Assembly: GCA_013399855.1 (NCBI GenBank)
Contig: VXAY01003846.1
Coordinates: forward strand, 2,033,020-2,097,019
Length of the DNA: 64,000 bases
Reading direction: 5' to 3'
DNA from: Oxyruncus cristatus
Taxonomy: Eukaryota; Chordata; Aves; Passeriformes; Cotingidae
This document shows, piece after piece, positions 26,011-39,928 of the stretch (position 1 is the stretch's first letter; every line of letters starts with the position of its first letter). Both the position numbers and the translations under genes were made by a program. The notes below the pieces were generated by a model. That model did not search any database. It was not told where the DNA came from and saw only the letters and a list, made by a program, of their open reading frames with translations.

Positions 26011-29000
26011 GTGAACATCATTAGGTTCTCTGCAGCAAAACATTGCACGAATTTGTATGGATTGTACAATTACAGTCTGTTTTGAAACAGACAGCCTAAC
26101 TGAAACAAGAAGGTTTTGAGACAACTGAAGAACTCTACAGCAGTAGCAGCTGTAGAACCAGATAGAGTAGGGGCCTTTTGTTTGTGAAGTTTTGAGCTCT
26201 TGTTCTTTTCTGATTGACTGTTGAGTCATTTCTTCTTGCCTTCCTCATGATCGCTGTACCTCAGTTCCACTAACACTTCTCATTGGCACTTCACTACAGT
26301 TTTCCCTTTTTCTCTCTATTTGACATAAACGTTCCCAGGAAAGCCTAGCAAAGCAAGCAATTCAAACAAAAACAGTTATCAAATTGTTTATTCGCTTGTG
26401 TGCATTATACATATCTCCCCTGAGCCTGATCTAGCTTTTGAACTCTGTGGAGTATCACCTGGACACTCTAGTTCTCTGAAGCTGCACAATGTCCAGCTGT
26501 GTTTGGTTCTTAGACCAATAAAATGAATATGAGTAATTGAATGCATCTTCCACAAAAGTGTCTTGTTTCAATCTCAAGATTTCTAGGGAGAGAATGCTGT
26601 CTTCCTGGTGATTTGTTTGAATGGTCGAAAGAAAGAAGTCTCATTTCTGATTTGAGTTTCTTTTTTATTTTATAATACCCAGCCCTGATAAGATATAGAT
26701 GGTCCAGTGCTATTCTAGTGAAATTCTAGTCAACTGGCATGAAATCAGGTTTCTTATTGCTATAACCTCCTTCTCTGGAGTAGCCTTATTGCCTTTAAAA
26801 ATCCAAACTGGAAGGAAAAAAGCAAAGCTTACTAATTAAGCAGAGTACAGTAATTCGCATGTAATTAGATCCATGTGGTTGGGAGTATATTTTATTCTCT
26901 TTGTTACCCAGCTGACTTTTGTTTCTTTCAGTCGTGCCATACTGGGTTGAACTTTCCCTTGCTTACATTAACCTGCTGTTGAACAAATAACTCTGCCCTT
27001 CTTAAAGTGTGAGCATTCTCTAGATGACTATTTTTCACTCCAACCAAAAAAAAAAGAAGGCATCCTAATTAGTACTTTTATAAGGTAAAAAAAAAGAAAA
27101 AAAGGCAGTGGCATTGAGGATACAGTAATGAGGTCAAGACAAATTTAGGCTCCTGCATTTGATCTGTAATTATTTTATTATACTTCTCTATGAGGTAATT
27201 GTTGTTATCCAACCATAAATTTTATATTTTAAAAAGAAGGAAGAGCTTCTTCAATTCTCCAGTAAAATTGGAATTGAGTCAAATTTTACATTATGATGGA
27301 GACTTAGGCCAAATGCTTGTGTGTCGCTGCTTGAACACATTTGTTCTTCCCTAGTGCATCTGAGGAAGGTGAGAGAGATTTTATGTTTGATAAAGTAGCT
27401 TGGATGGATAATTACGTCTTATATGTCCTCCAGAAAAATAAACAGTGGCTGTATGATCACTGTAAATGTCTTTTATGACATTGAAATTCCCATTTTTTTT
27501 TTTCTTTTTCCGAGCCCAGTGAACATTTTCATGTTGATGAGTTTTAAAAATTATTAGGAAAGACTTTGCAGTCACTCTTCCCCCTTTGTAGAGAGAGTCT
27601 CCTTGAGACAAAATGACCTTTCTGTTTTTCAGAGCCTTTTGAAGATTTTTCAGCATAATTCCGGCTGATAAGAATCTTTGCGTCACTTATTTGGCAAGGG
27701 GGTGACTGTTTCTTTGTCCCACAGTAACCATCCTTCTCTACTCATTATCTCTGGTGAGGGCTGTTTTAATTGAAGTCATCCCTTCTGAAAGATCTCTCCA
27801 ATGCGGTTCGTTATTGATTTTGAAAGATCTGACCTGTTAAAATTTCCTTGCCAACGAGTTAACCTTCTTCCCTGAAGGTGAATTAAAATAGAGAATGACA
27901 TTTCTAATTTCCTAAGTGATGTAGCCAAAGGAGCTGTGCTAAAGTGGTATAATGATAGCTCAGTCTTTTAAAAGGATTAGTTATTTAGCGTGGTGAGACT
28001 TCTTGGGCTGTGCAACAATAGCTTTCCACTCAGGTGCTGCTGCCTTCTGGAATGGCTTTTAATTGAATATTATTATATCACAACAAGATGTTCTTGGGTT
28101 TGTCTCTCTTTCTTGAAGTTCTGTTGTAAGTTACACATGGAATTCAGGTCTAATGAATCTTTAGCAAAATTGAAGAATATGAAGTAAACTATTTAGCTGC
28201 CTAGAAGTTTGACTGACCTGATATCACAGCATCATTTCAGCAGTTTCGATGACCTGGACTCCACAGACACTTATTTAAAAAAAAAAAGTAATTCCTAATT
28301 CCACCTGCAGTGGCTTCTTGAGAGGTACTCTGACAGTGTCCTAAAATTCCTACTAGTATGACTGACTAAAAATGATCATACCCTTGTTCAGATAGATCTC
28401 TCTCAATACTTTGCTCCTTTAAATCAAACTTGCACAAGGATTGTTGCTTCACCATGTAGAAAATGAATTTCTGTTTATCTAATACTTTGGAGTACTGGGA
28501 GGAAGAATTTTAAGAATGGATATAAGTATGCATTGTTCAATGAAGCTTAAACAATGAGATATAAAACCTGTGGCAATCCATAGAATGCATTATAAAGATT
28601 TCTCAATGTATAATTTTAAATCTTTTCTGCCATTTTGTATCTGTCACATTTATTTCTCTACTCAACTGGAGTTAATAATTGTAAAAATATTTAGAAATTA
28701 ATTTCTAATGTAGTTAATATTTAATGAAGTGTAAATCCATGTTACACATTCAAGTTTTTGGGAATTGTCTATTAGGTAAATTTTTAAATTCTGTAGATTA
28801 TTTTCATAACAAATAGTTCTTCCTGTCAGTTTTCTGATACAGAATCTGTTGCATGGAATTGAACAGCTGTTTCCAGAATGATAGACTTTATTGGAAGTTC
28901 TATAATTTGTGAACTCCAAACCTTAACAAATAAGATTTTCTTACTGCCTACTTTCTGGAAATGTCTACCTGAAAATGCATAGTCTTTTAGTCTTCATATA

Positions 29001-29110
29001 GCGGTTTAAACTTTGGCATAGTGAAGTTTAGGAGACTTAGGAGATTCTGGAAAATACATAACCAAATATTGCCTTCGTGACTTTTGTGTTTCATATTGAT
29101 ATGTGTATTT

Positions 29111-29312
29111 CACAGAATTACAGAACAGATGAGGTTGGAAAGGACCAATGGAGGTCACCTTGTCCAAACCCCCTGCTCAGGCAGGGCTACCTAGAGCCCA
29201 TGACTGTGTCCAGGCAGCTTTTGAACATCTCCAAGGATGGAGACTCCATGTTGTCTCTGGGCAACCTGATCCAGTGCTCAGTCACCCTGAAAATAAAAAT
29301 GTGTTTCCTGAC
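29111..29312 (-). mobile_element. CR1 LINE 3'-end fragment
   Basis: It begins CACAGAATTACAGAA, the reverse complement of the CR1 tail octamers. It then follows the classical minus-strand CR1 3' UTR order: GGTTGGAAAGGACC, AGGTCACC, CCAAACCCCCTGC, GGCAGGGCTACCTAGAGCC, and CTCTGGGCAACCTG. About 200 bp are recognisable. It abuts an ERVL-type LTR on the right. Confidence 0.92.
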
Positions 29313-29329
29313 TGTTGTGACAACTAAGT

Positions 29330-29963
29330 GGACACTAAGCCCCACTCAGCTCATTCACTTTCCCTGTTGAGATGGGGGAGAGAATTGGAAGGATAAAAGT
29401 GAGAAAACTCGTGGGTCGAGATAAAGACAGTTTAATAGGTAAAACAAAAGCTGCATGGACAAGCAGAGCAAGACAAGGAATTCGTCTCTTCCCATAGGCA
29501 AGCAGATGTTCAGCCATCTCCAGGAAAGCAAGGCTCCATCATGCTTAATGGTTACTTAGGAAGACAAACACCATCATTCTGAACATTCTTCCTTTCCTCC
29601 CCCCAGCATCATATCATAGGATCATAGAATATCCTGAGGATATAGGAAGTGGCCTACAGGAATCATCGAGGTCCAAATCCTAATGATGACCCTGACACTA
29701 TATGATTCGGAATGTCCTTTGAGTCAGCTGAGGCTAGATGTCCCAGTTGTCTTCCATTCCATTACCATGTGCATCCCTGGTCTCTTCGCTGATGGGGTGA
29801 TGTAAGCAGCAGAAAAGGCCTTGGCTCTGTATAAGCACTGCTCAGCAGTAATGAAAACATCTCGTATTATCAATGCTGTTTTCAGCACAAATCCAAAACA
29901 TAACCCTATATGAACTCCTATGAAATATGAAGAAAATTAACCCTGTCCTAGGCAAAACCTGCT
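29330..29963 (-). mobile_element. ERVL-type LTR (solo), interrupted by a CR1 fragment
   Basis: This matches a widespread avian ERVL-type LTR. Recognisable blocks are GATGGGGGAGAGAATTGG, CTCGTGGGTCGAGATAAAGA followed by CAGTTTAATAGG, TTCAGCCATCTCCAGGAAAG, GCACTGCTCAGCAGTAATGA, and AAATCCAAAACATA near the right end. Orientation is minus: the reverse complement carries the ATTAAACTGTCTTTATCTC poly-A-signal/U5 region and begins with the U3 block GGGTTAATTTTCTTC. Both extreme ends are worn, with the terminal TG and CA not intact. No internal retroviral genes flank it, so it is a solo LTR. A short CR1 interrupts it at about 29613-29698, after which the LTR resumes with its GGAATGTCCTTTGAGTCAG block. 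Confidence 0.82.
29613..29698 (-). mobile_element. CR1 fragment nested in the LTR
   Basis: The stretch starts with CATAGGATCATAGAAT (tail octamers in reverse) and continues GGCCTACAGGAATCATCGAG, GTCCAAATCC, typical of minus-strand CR1 3' ends. LTR sequence lies on both sides, so the CR1 inserted after the LTR was in place. Confidence 0.75.
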
Positions 29964-32900
29964 CTCTAGTGTTCAGGGAATCTCCTGTATTTCAGGTATT
30001 CACTGTATTTCACTGCCTCTGGTCCTCTCACTGGGCACCACTGAAAAGATTCCTTATCCATTCTCTTTGTACCTTCCCATCAGGTATTTTGTAGAACATT
30101 TAATATTTCCAAGTCTTATCTCAGCAGTTGATAAAATGATCTGTTAAGTTACTGCTGACAATGAGAATTTGTCGACAGTCAAGGCCAGATTTAAACCATT
30201 CTTTTTAAAGTATAATGGGTGCCTTTAAATATCCTCTGGTAATGTGAATTTCAATTACTTTAGCATTTGCCTGCCTTTCACAGAGGTATACTCAGTAGAG
30301 GAAGCACTACGGGGTTTATTATCTTTACAAGATGAGCTTTTAGAATTGTGGCTGGCTTTCTAGAAGAGCAGAAACCAAAGATTTATTTCCTTCCTCACCC
30401 TACTTATTTTAATAGCAGTTATAAGTACCACCTGCCTACCACGTGTTACTTTATGCTAAACTCTCTAGAAGAATTTCTCTTTTCTGTAGAGGTTTTCTTT
30501 TATCTTCACAAGAATTCTGTCCAACCTAAATGTTGTCAGAATTTCTTTTATAAAATTTCTTTTTTTTTTTTTTCCTTTTTTTCCTAAAAATTAAGCCTAA
30601 AAGAATTGTCTTGGTAAATATCTGATTACTACAACATGGTACATATTCCACCATATTTTCCTTTCTAGTGACTTTAACAACGTGTAATGAAATCAAAGTT
30701 TTACAGGTTTCTTGAAGGCTAAATGAGAATATTTAGAACAGAAAAACAGTAGTGACAAATATAGTACTGGAGGAGTATTCAATGATATTCCTCACTGCTG
30801 AACTTTAATCCTTTAGCACAGTTTTCAAAGACCAGCAAGTTATTAGAAAAGACAAAAATTCATTTCTTGTGTTTGCTTTTCTGGAGAGAAACATGCAGTT
30901 TGCCCTGATACCATGTTCCTTCCTCAGCTCTCTAGCATCATGTTTGAAGTCCTCTAATACATTCTCCATCTCTCACCTTCTCTTAACTGGGAGGTTTGCC
31001 AAAGTAATAATCAAATAAATCCTTCCAAATCTGCAGCAAGTTTAAGGTGATGCTAAAGAAAAACGTTATTAGCCAAGAAAAAAAGAGTAAAAGAGGTGGT
31101 GTTTACTAAGGACATCTGCTAAAAGATTCTGCTGTTACTCATGAAATAACCTCTGTGAAGTTATTTCATAAATATAAAATCAAAGGTAGTACTAGCAGTG
31201 GAAAGGTAAGCTGGTTTTGTGCTAGGATGGAAGACTAAAGCCAGGGGTTGGTTGCTGTGTTTCTTTCTCTATTTCTTTGATGGATGAGAGGAATTTTAAG
31301 AAATTTCTGATACAAGCATTTTCTTGTGATGCACTCCTTAAAGTACTTGTGTACTTTTAATTTTTCTGGAATAGCAATTTCTTGTATTTTTAATAGGGCA
31401 TCTTAAGTTTTTGTGATAGATCATTGTGGTAATATCAGATCAAGTTCATTTATTTTTAAGCAGAAGTCCCTACTGTGGTTAATGGTGATTTCTGTTTAAT
31501 AGCAAAAATTATTATATAGTCTGAGATATTGAAATAATTGCCTACACTAATATTTCATAGAAGTTAACACTTATTTCTAAAACAAAAATTGAAAAAAGTA
31601 TTTACACAGAAGGGTTTGTTAGATTTATTTCCAACATCATAAAAATGGACAAATCCACTTATTTTAATACAGTTTTGCAACACGTTTGCAAGGTGGAAAT
31701 AAGTGATGAAGTAATAATCACTATCTTGAACTAATTAGTTGTCTCAATTGTATCTGGAGTAAAAATGATTGATTACAGGGCACTCAGATGAAGACATTGT
31801 TTATTTTGCATACATTGCAGTGACGTGTATCGTATTGTCCTGATAAGACTTCAAAACTTATAGAGATCTATGCTTGTCGATACACAGTGGCACCTGTATT
31901 TTCAGTACATCCACATGGCTTAGTTGTCTTTCCTTCCCATAGTTTTAAGCATGATGCCTGTATAATGAATGCACCACAGTTTTAGGGGAAAGTTGCCATT
32001 TAAAATTGGAAATGGGTTTCAAAGGAATTTAGCAAAATGAAGATGATGAATAATAAATGAACAGAGGAAATGCTTAGGAGAATGTATCTCAGCAAGACAT
32101 AAAGTCTTAGTGCACTTCAAAAGAGTTATGACTGGATTGTTATTTCAGCCCAACACAGAGGCAATTTCAGTAATGAAATATTTAAAGGTAAATAAATATA
32201 AATATATAAATATATAAATTTGACCCTTTACATAGTGTTCTCTACTTAGAAGATACAATTTCATTAAACTTTCTTTGCTCCAATGAATTAGAAGAAAGCC
32301 AAAAGGATGACAGGTCCATTACATTATCTAAGTGATATTCATTAAGTTCAGGTCTGCTATTTTATTTCATTCCATTAGTGGCAAAAAAAACCTGTAAAGA
32401 ATCCAGAGATATGAGAAATCTTCCTATTTGATCCTTGAATATCTATATTAGCTCTCTTGTGACCAAAGAGTCGGAGAGAAGACACAGATGAGAAGTATGC
32501 ATGCTGTGCTCTATGAATAAGATTTCAGTCAAGAGTAAGAAAAAGCGGCAGTTTATCATCTGGGCTTCTTGTTTTTTTATTAAAGAGCACCTTGCAACAC
32601 AACTAGGATTTAGGGCAAAACTCAAGGGAAAGATATTGAGTAAACAGTGCGCTTCCACAGAGAAGATGACAGAGCATGTATTCTTACTGCTGTTTACTTC
32701 TTGCACACAGTTTTTCATCAATACCTCTAAAGGGGCTTTAAAAATTGATATTGTTGTCCTTGCCTTATGCAGAAGAAGCTGAAATGCAAGGAGACGGTAA
32801 TGGTGTACACAGATCCTGCAGGCTAGCATTAGGGCTGAGAGTACGACTTAAATCTCTGACTTCTTGCAGCTGCAGTGTAGAGATTTCTTATAACCGGCTT

Positions 32901-34461
32901 CCTGCTACCTTGTCTGACGTTACACCTTGCAGGAAGTCCAACCCGTTAAATAAGTCAGTACACAAAGATACTGCATTTAATTTCTGCTTTCTGGTTCTAG
33001 TAGCCTTGTTGAAAAGCTGTAGCCAGTTTCTGAAGAGCTGTACCAGTGAATTTCTTCATGTCACAGTGAAGGAGGTTTTTGACTTGTTTGCCCTTGGCTG
33101 ATGTAAGCAGAGACTGGGATTAAAAACCACTGGGCTGGCACAAGTGTGATGGGCTGTGTTGATGGATGTACCCTGTGGTTGCAGCAGCCTCACAACTGGC
33201 ACTTCTGGCCATCAGCACCACAGCAGGAGGCTATGATGAACAAGGAGAAGAAATCAAAAGGCAGAAAATGAGATAGAGGCATAAAAAAAAAAGCATTCTC
33301 TTGGTCTTGACAAAAATTGAAACAGAAATATTTTGTCTTTCTTTTTAATGTATCAGTCTGTGTGTACTGAGGGAAATTACATTTAACAAACTGAATTGCA
33401 AAATTATTCATGATAGAAACAAAAGGGATCTATTTAAAGTCTCTGTTACCTGTTCAGTATCGCTAATTACCATTAGATTACATGAAACATGCACAGAAAT
33501 AAACTCTTATAACACTATCAAGAAATTGGTGCTGCAGCACATGCTGATGCCCAAGTGTCATGACAAGGACTAGTGGTGTTTTTTTTCAATAGATCTATTT
33601 GGGGTTCACTCTGATGAAAAGTGGAAGGCAGGGCTCAGTTGGTTAAATTAGTGCAAAAATCTGCTTTTCCACATATAGTCACTGAAAACAGTACTAACAA
33701 TGAGATTTTCAGGTTATGTGAGATGTTATATTAGAAGTGTTTCAGAAAAAAATTTGCTTTGAGATTTGTGAGTAAATTGAATATATAATGCTGATGGGAA
33801 GAAAACAGTGACTCTTCATTCAAAACCAAGGAGAAAACCATTTTTAATCTATACAAATCAAATCCTCCCCTTTAATAGACATTAGATCCTATTTTCTCAA
33901 CAACCTATCTCTTAAAATCAGATTCTGACAGAAACATAGCTGTAAAAATATACGGGGACAGAAATGAGAATAATTTGTTGTGTTTTTTTGTTACACATAT
34001 TATTATAGAGCTTTCATTATAAAATTATAATATTTACTGATTATTACAGTCTGAACAATAATTGGGAGTAACTGCTGATTTCATGGACTCACTTGTAATT
34101 GGCTCTGCTGTTCATGGGAGTGGTTTTTGTTTTGTTTTTCCTTACCTACTCCATTAAAGAAAAATAGGTTCATGCCATGTGTTTTATGTCATTACATTTC
34201 TGATATTTCTATACATTTCTGTTGTTACATTCTGGTAGCATGGAAAAAAAGAACAATAATTTAGGAGTTTCTAGTATGATTTCTAAAACTGATCTTTAGA
34301 AGGTGGTTGAAAAACACATGGATGTTCTTTATATGATGTCTATTTATAAGTATTTATTATATGAAAAGGCTTGTACCAGCATGTCTGCTGTGGCGTGGGA
34401 TTTGGAACTGGTGGGAAGCTGTCAGGGTACTGGGGAAAGCATCATACATGCTCACTGCATT
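29964..34461. other. Intronic stretch, no gene
   Basis: AT-rich unique sequence. Two overlapping open frames on opposite strands at 32443-32829 have no recognisable domain. A short A/T-alternating patch lies near 32190-32220. I see nothing else to annotate. Confidence 0.55.
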
Positions 34462-34553
34462 TTCATACCTTCTTCAAGCCTCTGTTCTTTGTTGCTGTAA
34501 GAGATGGATGCTGGGACAGGCAGGTCTTTGGTCTGACTCGGTATGTCTGTCTC
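34462..34553 (+). mobile_element. Ancient CR1-like LINE 3' end
   Basis: The segment contains GGATGCTGGGACAGGCAG followed by GTCTTTGGTCTGACTCGGTA. This corresponds to the conserved amniote CR1 3' motif in which a 'tactgggctagatgg' block precedes 'acctttggtctgacccagta'. It is a diverged copy, older than the other CR1 pieces here. The open frames over it are incidental. Confidence 0.6.
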
Positions 34554-35152
34554 ACAGGGGACATGCAGAGCAACTTTCAGCTTTTCTTCTGGGTAATCAG
34601 AAGAAAACCAAAACGACCATGTGGGAGAGATACAAGCAAAGGGTAATAAAACCTTTCATCCAATTTACAAAGACTGCAAGGGTGTTTGCTATGTATGAGA
34701 ATTGTCATTTTGTCAGAAGAGCATTATCTGGCTTTTCAGCCAGCAGTGTGACTAGAGAGGCAACATAAGGAGAGCAGTGTGAGGAGCGTGTTAGTATTGT
34801 TTAACACCACCTCTAATGAAACTAAGAAATGTTCATGAACCAGCTTCATATGCAAAGAGACTATGGGCTGGAAGAAACTATATTCAATATCTTACAATAT
34901 CAGAAGTATTTATTTCAACAGGACTGGAAGCACAAAGCAATGTAATTGCTTTGTAGAACATAGAAGCTATATTTCTCTTTAAAACATGCTGCTTCAATTA
35001 AATATTCCTTTTGTGTATTCATTTAATATTCATTTTGTCTTCTACTGCTATTTTTTGTAAAGGAAAAATGAAGAGTGAGAGGAACTTATGCTTAAAAGAA
35101 AGGTTTGGATGAAGAACTGTTTTAAAACTGAGTAATGTTTTGAGAATTAGCT

Positions 35153-35177
35153 TAATAATAATAATAATAATAATAAT
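35153..35177. repeat. (TAA)n microsatellite
   Basis: About eight uninterrupted TAA units following GC-poor sequence. Simple repeat. Confidence 0.92.
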
Positions 35178-35527
35178 CCTAAAAGAAAGGATTTCATTCT
35201 AGGTGATAACAACAACACAAAGCCAGATAGTTCTGCACTGTGAGCTGTCAACCTTTCATGTTTGTGCATGTACCAGTATACACTTTAGATAAATATGTTG
35301 CACCACTACTGCAAGCTGGAGGCTCTCGATAGTTTCGGTGCAGATAGGGATTTTCAGGGTGTTACACCACTGTACAGTCAAATTACTTCGGAAAGAAATG
35401 TGATATGAAGAGTGTAGACTCTGGTGCAGTTTCTTTAAAAAATTGATTCTGCACAGCCAGGGCAACAAAATAAATATTAAACAGTGACAAATAAAAGAAT
35501 GTTAAGAAGGTGGTTAAGCGGGTTAGT

Positions 35528-35646
35528 GCTTTTTGTTTTTTTGGTTGGTTTTGGTTTTGTATTTTTTTGTTTATTTGTTTGTTTGGGGGGGTTGTGTGTT
35601 TTTGTTTGTTGGTTTGGTTTTTTGGGGGGAGTGTTTTTGTTTTTTA
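35528..35646. repeat. G/T-rich low-complexity tract
   Basis: About 120 bases composed almost wholly of G and T on the plus strand, with repeated TTTG/GGTT motifs and G-runs of six to seven. Low-complexity DNA; the G-runs could form quadruplex-like structure, but this is only inference. Confidence 0.8.
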
Positions 35647-37078
35647 AATAAGCGTTAAATTAAGTTCTCAGACCTGGCTGTCTGGGGGGAATGACGAACT
35701 GGCATTATATATAAAAGAGGAGAAGAATTTTGAGACCATTTTATTTCTTTATGGGTTTCGTTTGGGTCTTTTTTGTACTGTAGAAATACATACTTTTTTA
35801 CCTTTTCGATGTTTATAGCAAAGGGGAAAAAAAGTCAATATCCATTTTAGTTGTCAAAATATTAAGGCACAGAGAAAAGCACAAAGCAGACAAATAACCT
35901 CTCTACCAAGTGAAATGTGGTGTTAAAACTACTATGAATTACAACACAAGAAGCCACTGCATCAACAGTGGAAAAGCATATTAAATTCAAATTTTTTTGC
36001 TATGGAATACGCAATCTTGTCTTAGATTCACTAGTTTTCTAATATACAAAATTTATTTTTCTCCTTGCTAGAGGAAAATAAATATTATCTGGTTCCAGTA
36101 ATTGTGTGTATGACAGTGCTGTTAGGGAAACACTGAATAAGCATTCTGCTTTTTGTGATGTCAGAGTCAGAATTTAAACTGGTATGGTTACTCTTAACTC
36201 ATTTAGTGTGTTTTACATTCATGATTTTAAGAGAAATTTGAAAACAGATGCATAATGCTAATTACCATACCAGGAATAGCATCAGGAACATGTGTGAATA
36301 TGTTTTCCTAATGGATATTAATAGCAGAAAAAATAAAAAAGCACATGTTTTATTAAGTGCCTTAATAATAAAGTGCACACCTAGAAAGATAACTAAGTGG
36401 CTGATTTTTGTATACTTTGACTTGCCTTTATCCCGTTGTTTGAAATTGTGCTCTGGAAAGCTGGGGAAATAATGTGCAATTCATAAATTAGATTAATTTA
36501 CAATACTCTTTAATGGTAATTTTTTCTATTTCGTTGTTCATTTGAGAAATTTCAACAACTTGTTCTTCAGATTTTGAAGTTCTTTGAACTGCACCATGGC
36601 TTACACTCTCCGTTATACTATTAGGAAATAAAAAAAATGATCCAAGAGCCAAATCATTTGTAGGCCTATTTGGTTCTCCATTATATTCCTCTGAAACACA
36701 GTTGTTGTGTTTTGTGATGTTGAGAATATTTTCCTTTTTTTTATCTCTTTTCTGTATCCCAAATTCATTTTCTTTGATGTAGACACTGCCTTGCATGTTC
36801 TTTTCAACCTCTGAAAGAGGGGCAAGAAATACAAAAGCATTAAATAGAAATGACAGTCAAGGTGATCCATAGCATTCCTAGAGGGGAGAATTTGCTGGCA
36901 AAGAGAGCAGACAGCCAGTCATACATAGCGCCTAGGGAGTCTTGCCATGGGTGGGAAAGATGTGAAAATAAAGGTTTTGTCTTTACTTTCTTGATGCTCC
37001 CAATAGTATAAATTACAGAACCTGTCCCTCCAAATGAGGCCAGCTTGTTGTGTTGGCATCATGTCAGATTCTGTATTT

Positions 37079-37112
37079 AAAAAAAAAAAAAAAAAAAGAG
37101 AGAGAGAGAGAG
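37079..37112. repeat. Poly-A plus (AG)n tract
   Basis: Nineteen A residues run directly into about eight AG units. Compound simple repeat. Confidence 0.93.
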
Positions 37113-39928
37113 TTACAGCATTTTGCTGTACTACTTTTTACAGGTAATGTGTGTCTGTATCAGTGAGACTTAGTTCCCTGTTTAGACTTTCACAATTAAC
37201 TACTGCCTGTGATAAAAGTGCTTTGTTGTAGCAGCAGTTGTTTTTCCTTTGTCACTGTAGTTGTGGAAAGCAAATATAGATTATACAGTTATACTGAACC
37301 AAGTTACAGGCATACTTATCATGTTTGAATTTAGCCAAGCAGATCTGCAAGTGATTTTAGCAACAGCTCTGAGGCTGTTGTATTCTTGGTGACCTGCTGT
37401 TCACCCAGCTCCTTGACCAGCTCAGCTATCAAGAGCTGCAGTTTGCATTCGCTGTCATCTCCTGAGTTCTTCAAATACTTCTTGATCTGTGTCTTTTTGA
37501 CCCCTCTCGAGATTTGCTGCTTAGGCTTGAACTACATCTTGTAATACTCATGTTCTTCTGACTCTCAGCCCTGTATCACCCAGTTAACCTTCTCAGCCCT
37601 CATCATAACCTTTTCATAATACAAGGAAATTTGAGGTCTCTAATACTGGGTAAGGTTATCTTTTTTCCGAACTTAGAAAAAGTAGATTTCTGCTAATCAG
37701 TCTCTCAATAGTCTCTTTAAATACAATCCTTTCAAAATACTGAAAACTAAGCTGCTCATTGTCTTGTGCAGTCTGAGTCTCTCTCCTTGGCATTAAACTG
37801 TTAATGCTACTTACAAGCACCAAACCAGTAACACGAAACGGGTCAAAAGCAATTCTCATGGAAAGTATGGCAAAATTCAAATAAAATCAGTGGTGCATTT
37901 GTTAAAAATGGGATTAATGTCTTGTTTGATACTTTAAGACATGTTTGGAGTTTTATGTTTAGGGATACTTGGAGGATTGTTTTGTCTTTCTTTGTATTTG
38001 TATGAGAAGAAAAGCTTAAGGGATTTCCACATAGCCTTATTTGCCCTGGATCAAAGTTCAAAGTAAGTTCTTTCCTTTTCAAACAGTGATAATTTTAATA
38101 CCTGAAACAATATTAAAATACACTATACTAAATACTACTTTAGCTTACTTTGTTCTCTGCTGCAAAACTGTCAGTGCTTTAGTGGAGGTTTAGTCTTCAT
38201 TTTTTAAAGTCCATTGTGATCAGTCTCTGAAATTTCAGAATAAACCTGCAGTAATGGTTAATTCACTTATGCTCCTGCTCCCTAAAAAAACCTAAATGTT
38301 AATCCTCCAGAAGCTTAGATGGAATCTTAATATCGTATTTTACAATAATCTCTTTAGAAGACAAAGAATTACAAATGACATTTTAAACTCACTAAGACTT
38401 CAGTGACAACTCCCAACAACAATAAGAAGCAAGCTTCCTGTTTATTTCTGTAATTGCCATTTGTAACGTGCCGATTAGTTAGAGTGGATAAACGATAGTA
38501 TTTTCATGAAACAAGTTCAGCTTGCTACAGGCAAACTATGATTCGTTCATCTAAGTATCCTTAAAACAAAATCCAAAGAAAAACTACTGTGCATTCACAG
38601 CAGCAGCCTTTTTTCCCCAGTGTGAAATGGTTTGAGTGCATGTAGATCCCATTGGCGAGGCGTAACTGGATACAGCAGGGCGTGCAGAGTGTCTGTGTGA
38701 AAACTGTTTCAGTGGGAGAGAACCTAAAGAATATTCATAAAGAGCAAATTAAAATATCGTGTGAGGCTTGACAGCTTTCCTAAATACATTCTTGTTACTA
38801 GTGTTTAACATCAGCTGAGGATTTGTGAAAGAGCAGCCAGCCACCCACTACGTCCTGCAGCCTTTAAGTTATGTTGGTGGGTGAGACTTTACATTGTCTC
38901 TGCTGATCTCTGTCATTCTGAGTTGCCTATCTATGCTACATCACTTTCTGTGACATTAATTTTATCCCAAAATTTCACTTTTACAAATACAATGGTAAGT
39001 GTACTACGAATAATAAGGTTATAATACAAAGAGCATGTTGCAGGTGATCTCTAGGTGGTTTTCTCATACTTCTGAGGATCATATGAAACCTCTGCCTTCA
39101 CTATTTTTTCATCATTTATCTTCAGTAATGTCTTGACCAGCAGGCAGAGAAATATTGTAAGGGTGTGACGGGTACTTTCTCTTCTATCTGTTACAATGGA
39201 GAAAAAAAAAAAAAGACAGTGGATTAGGACTGCTTTAGGATTTATTTCTTGTTTGTTTCTTTCTTTTTTTAAAAAGTCACAATGCCCCTTTACTCAGTTC
39301 AGAGACATTTATTTTCCTTTTTTTCTATGATTATTTTTAAATGAAAACCATGTCTTGCCTTGATGCTTGCAATGGGTTTGGGGCCTCTTAAATTAGAAGT
39401 GCATTACTGTAGACTCTTGATAAATGGCAGAGAGAGATGGATAACTGTAAAGAAAATTGGAGAGGAGCTTCTCTTTCTCTCTGCTCATGAAGTCCACATA
39501 AAGAATGTATGACAACAATGTTCCTCAGCAAGTGCTTGAGGTTAAAAACAGTGACTTGTGATCCTACAAGGAAATAATTTAACTGAAGATTTCAAAGTGT
39601 GCAACTGAAAGATGACAGAAATATTGGTTAATGTAGATGCCAGAAATTGATTTTAAAAGAAAAAAAAAATTGGTATTTCTCAGAATAATTTTGGTCAAAA
39701 CAAGTTTCTGTTCATAAAACTTGAAATACATCAAAATAGATTATTTTATTCTTTAAAAACTAAAGAAAAAACACAATGGCAATTCTTCTTCTCCACCCTA
39801 AATAAGACAAATGAGTTAATTAAGCTTATGAAATTACTGAGTAGGTATCTTGAAATTAATTCATTGGACGTTAACTTGAAACTCTTATTTTAAAGGAGCA
39901 CTGAGCATGGAAGTGTTAGGGTTGGGAC

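Larger units (their letters stand above)
22217..29110. other. Intronic stretch, no gene
   Basis: AT-rich intronic DNA. It includes a (TAA)n tract at 24091-24109 and a GC-richer stretch at about 25600-26010 described separately. A block around 27770-27960 has a few CpGs and no repeat signature. No exon, RNA gene or confident transposon was recognised. Confidence 0.55.
34554..39928. other. Intronic stretch, no gene
   Basis: AT-rich intronic DNA. It holds an (AAT)n tract, a long G/T-rich low-complexity patch and an A-run with (GA)n, each listed separately. A few scattered CpGs near 38650-38690 are the only compositional oddity. No exon or confident transposon was recognised. Confidence 0.55.

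Noticed and set aside
32443..33101. Cluster of overlapping frames on both strands
   Set aside because: No domain or exon signals; their length is within what chance gives in a 64-kb window.
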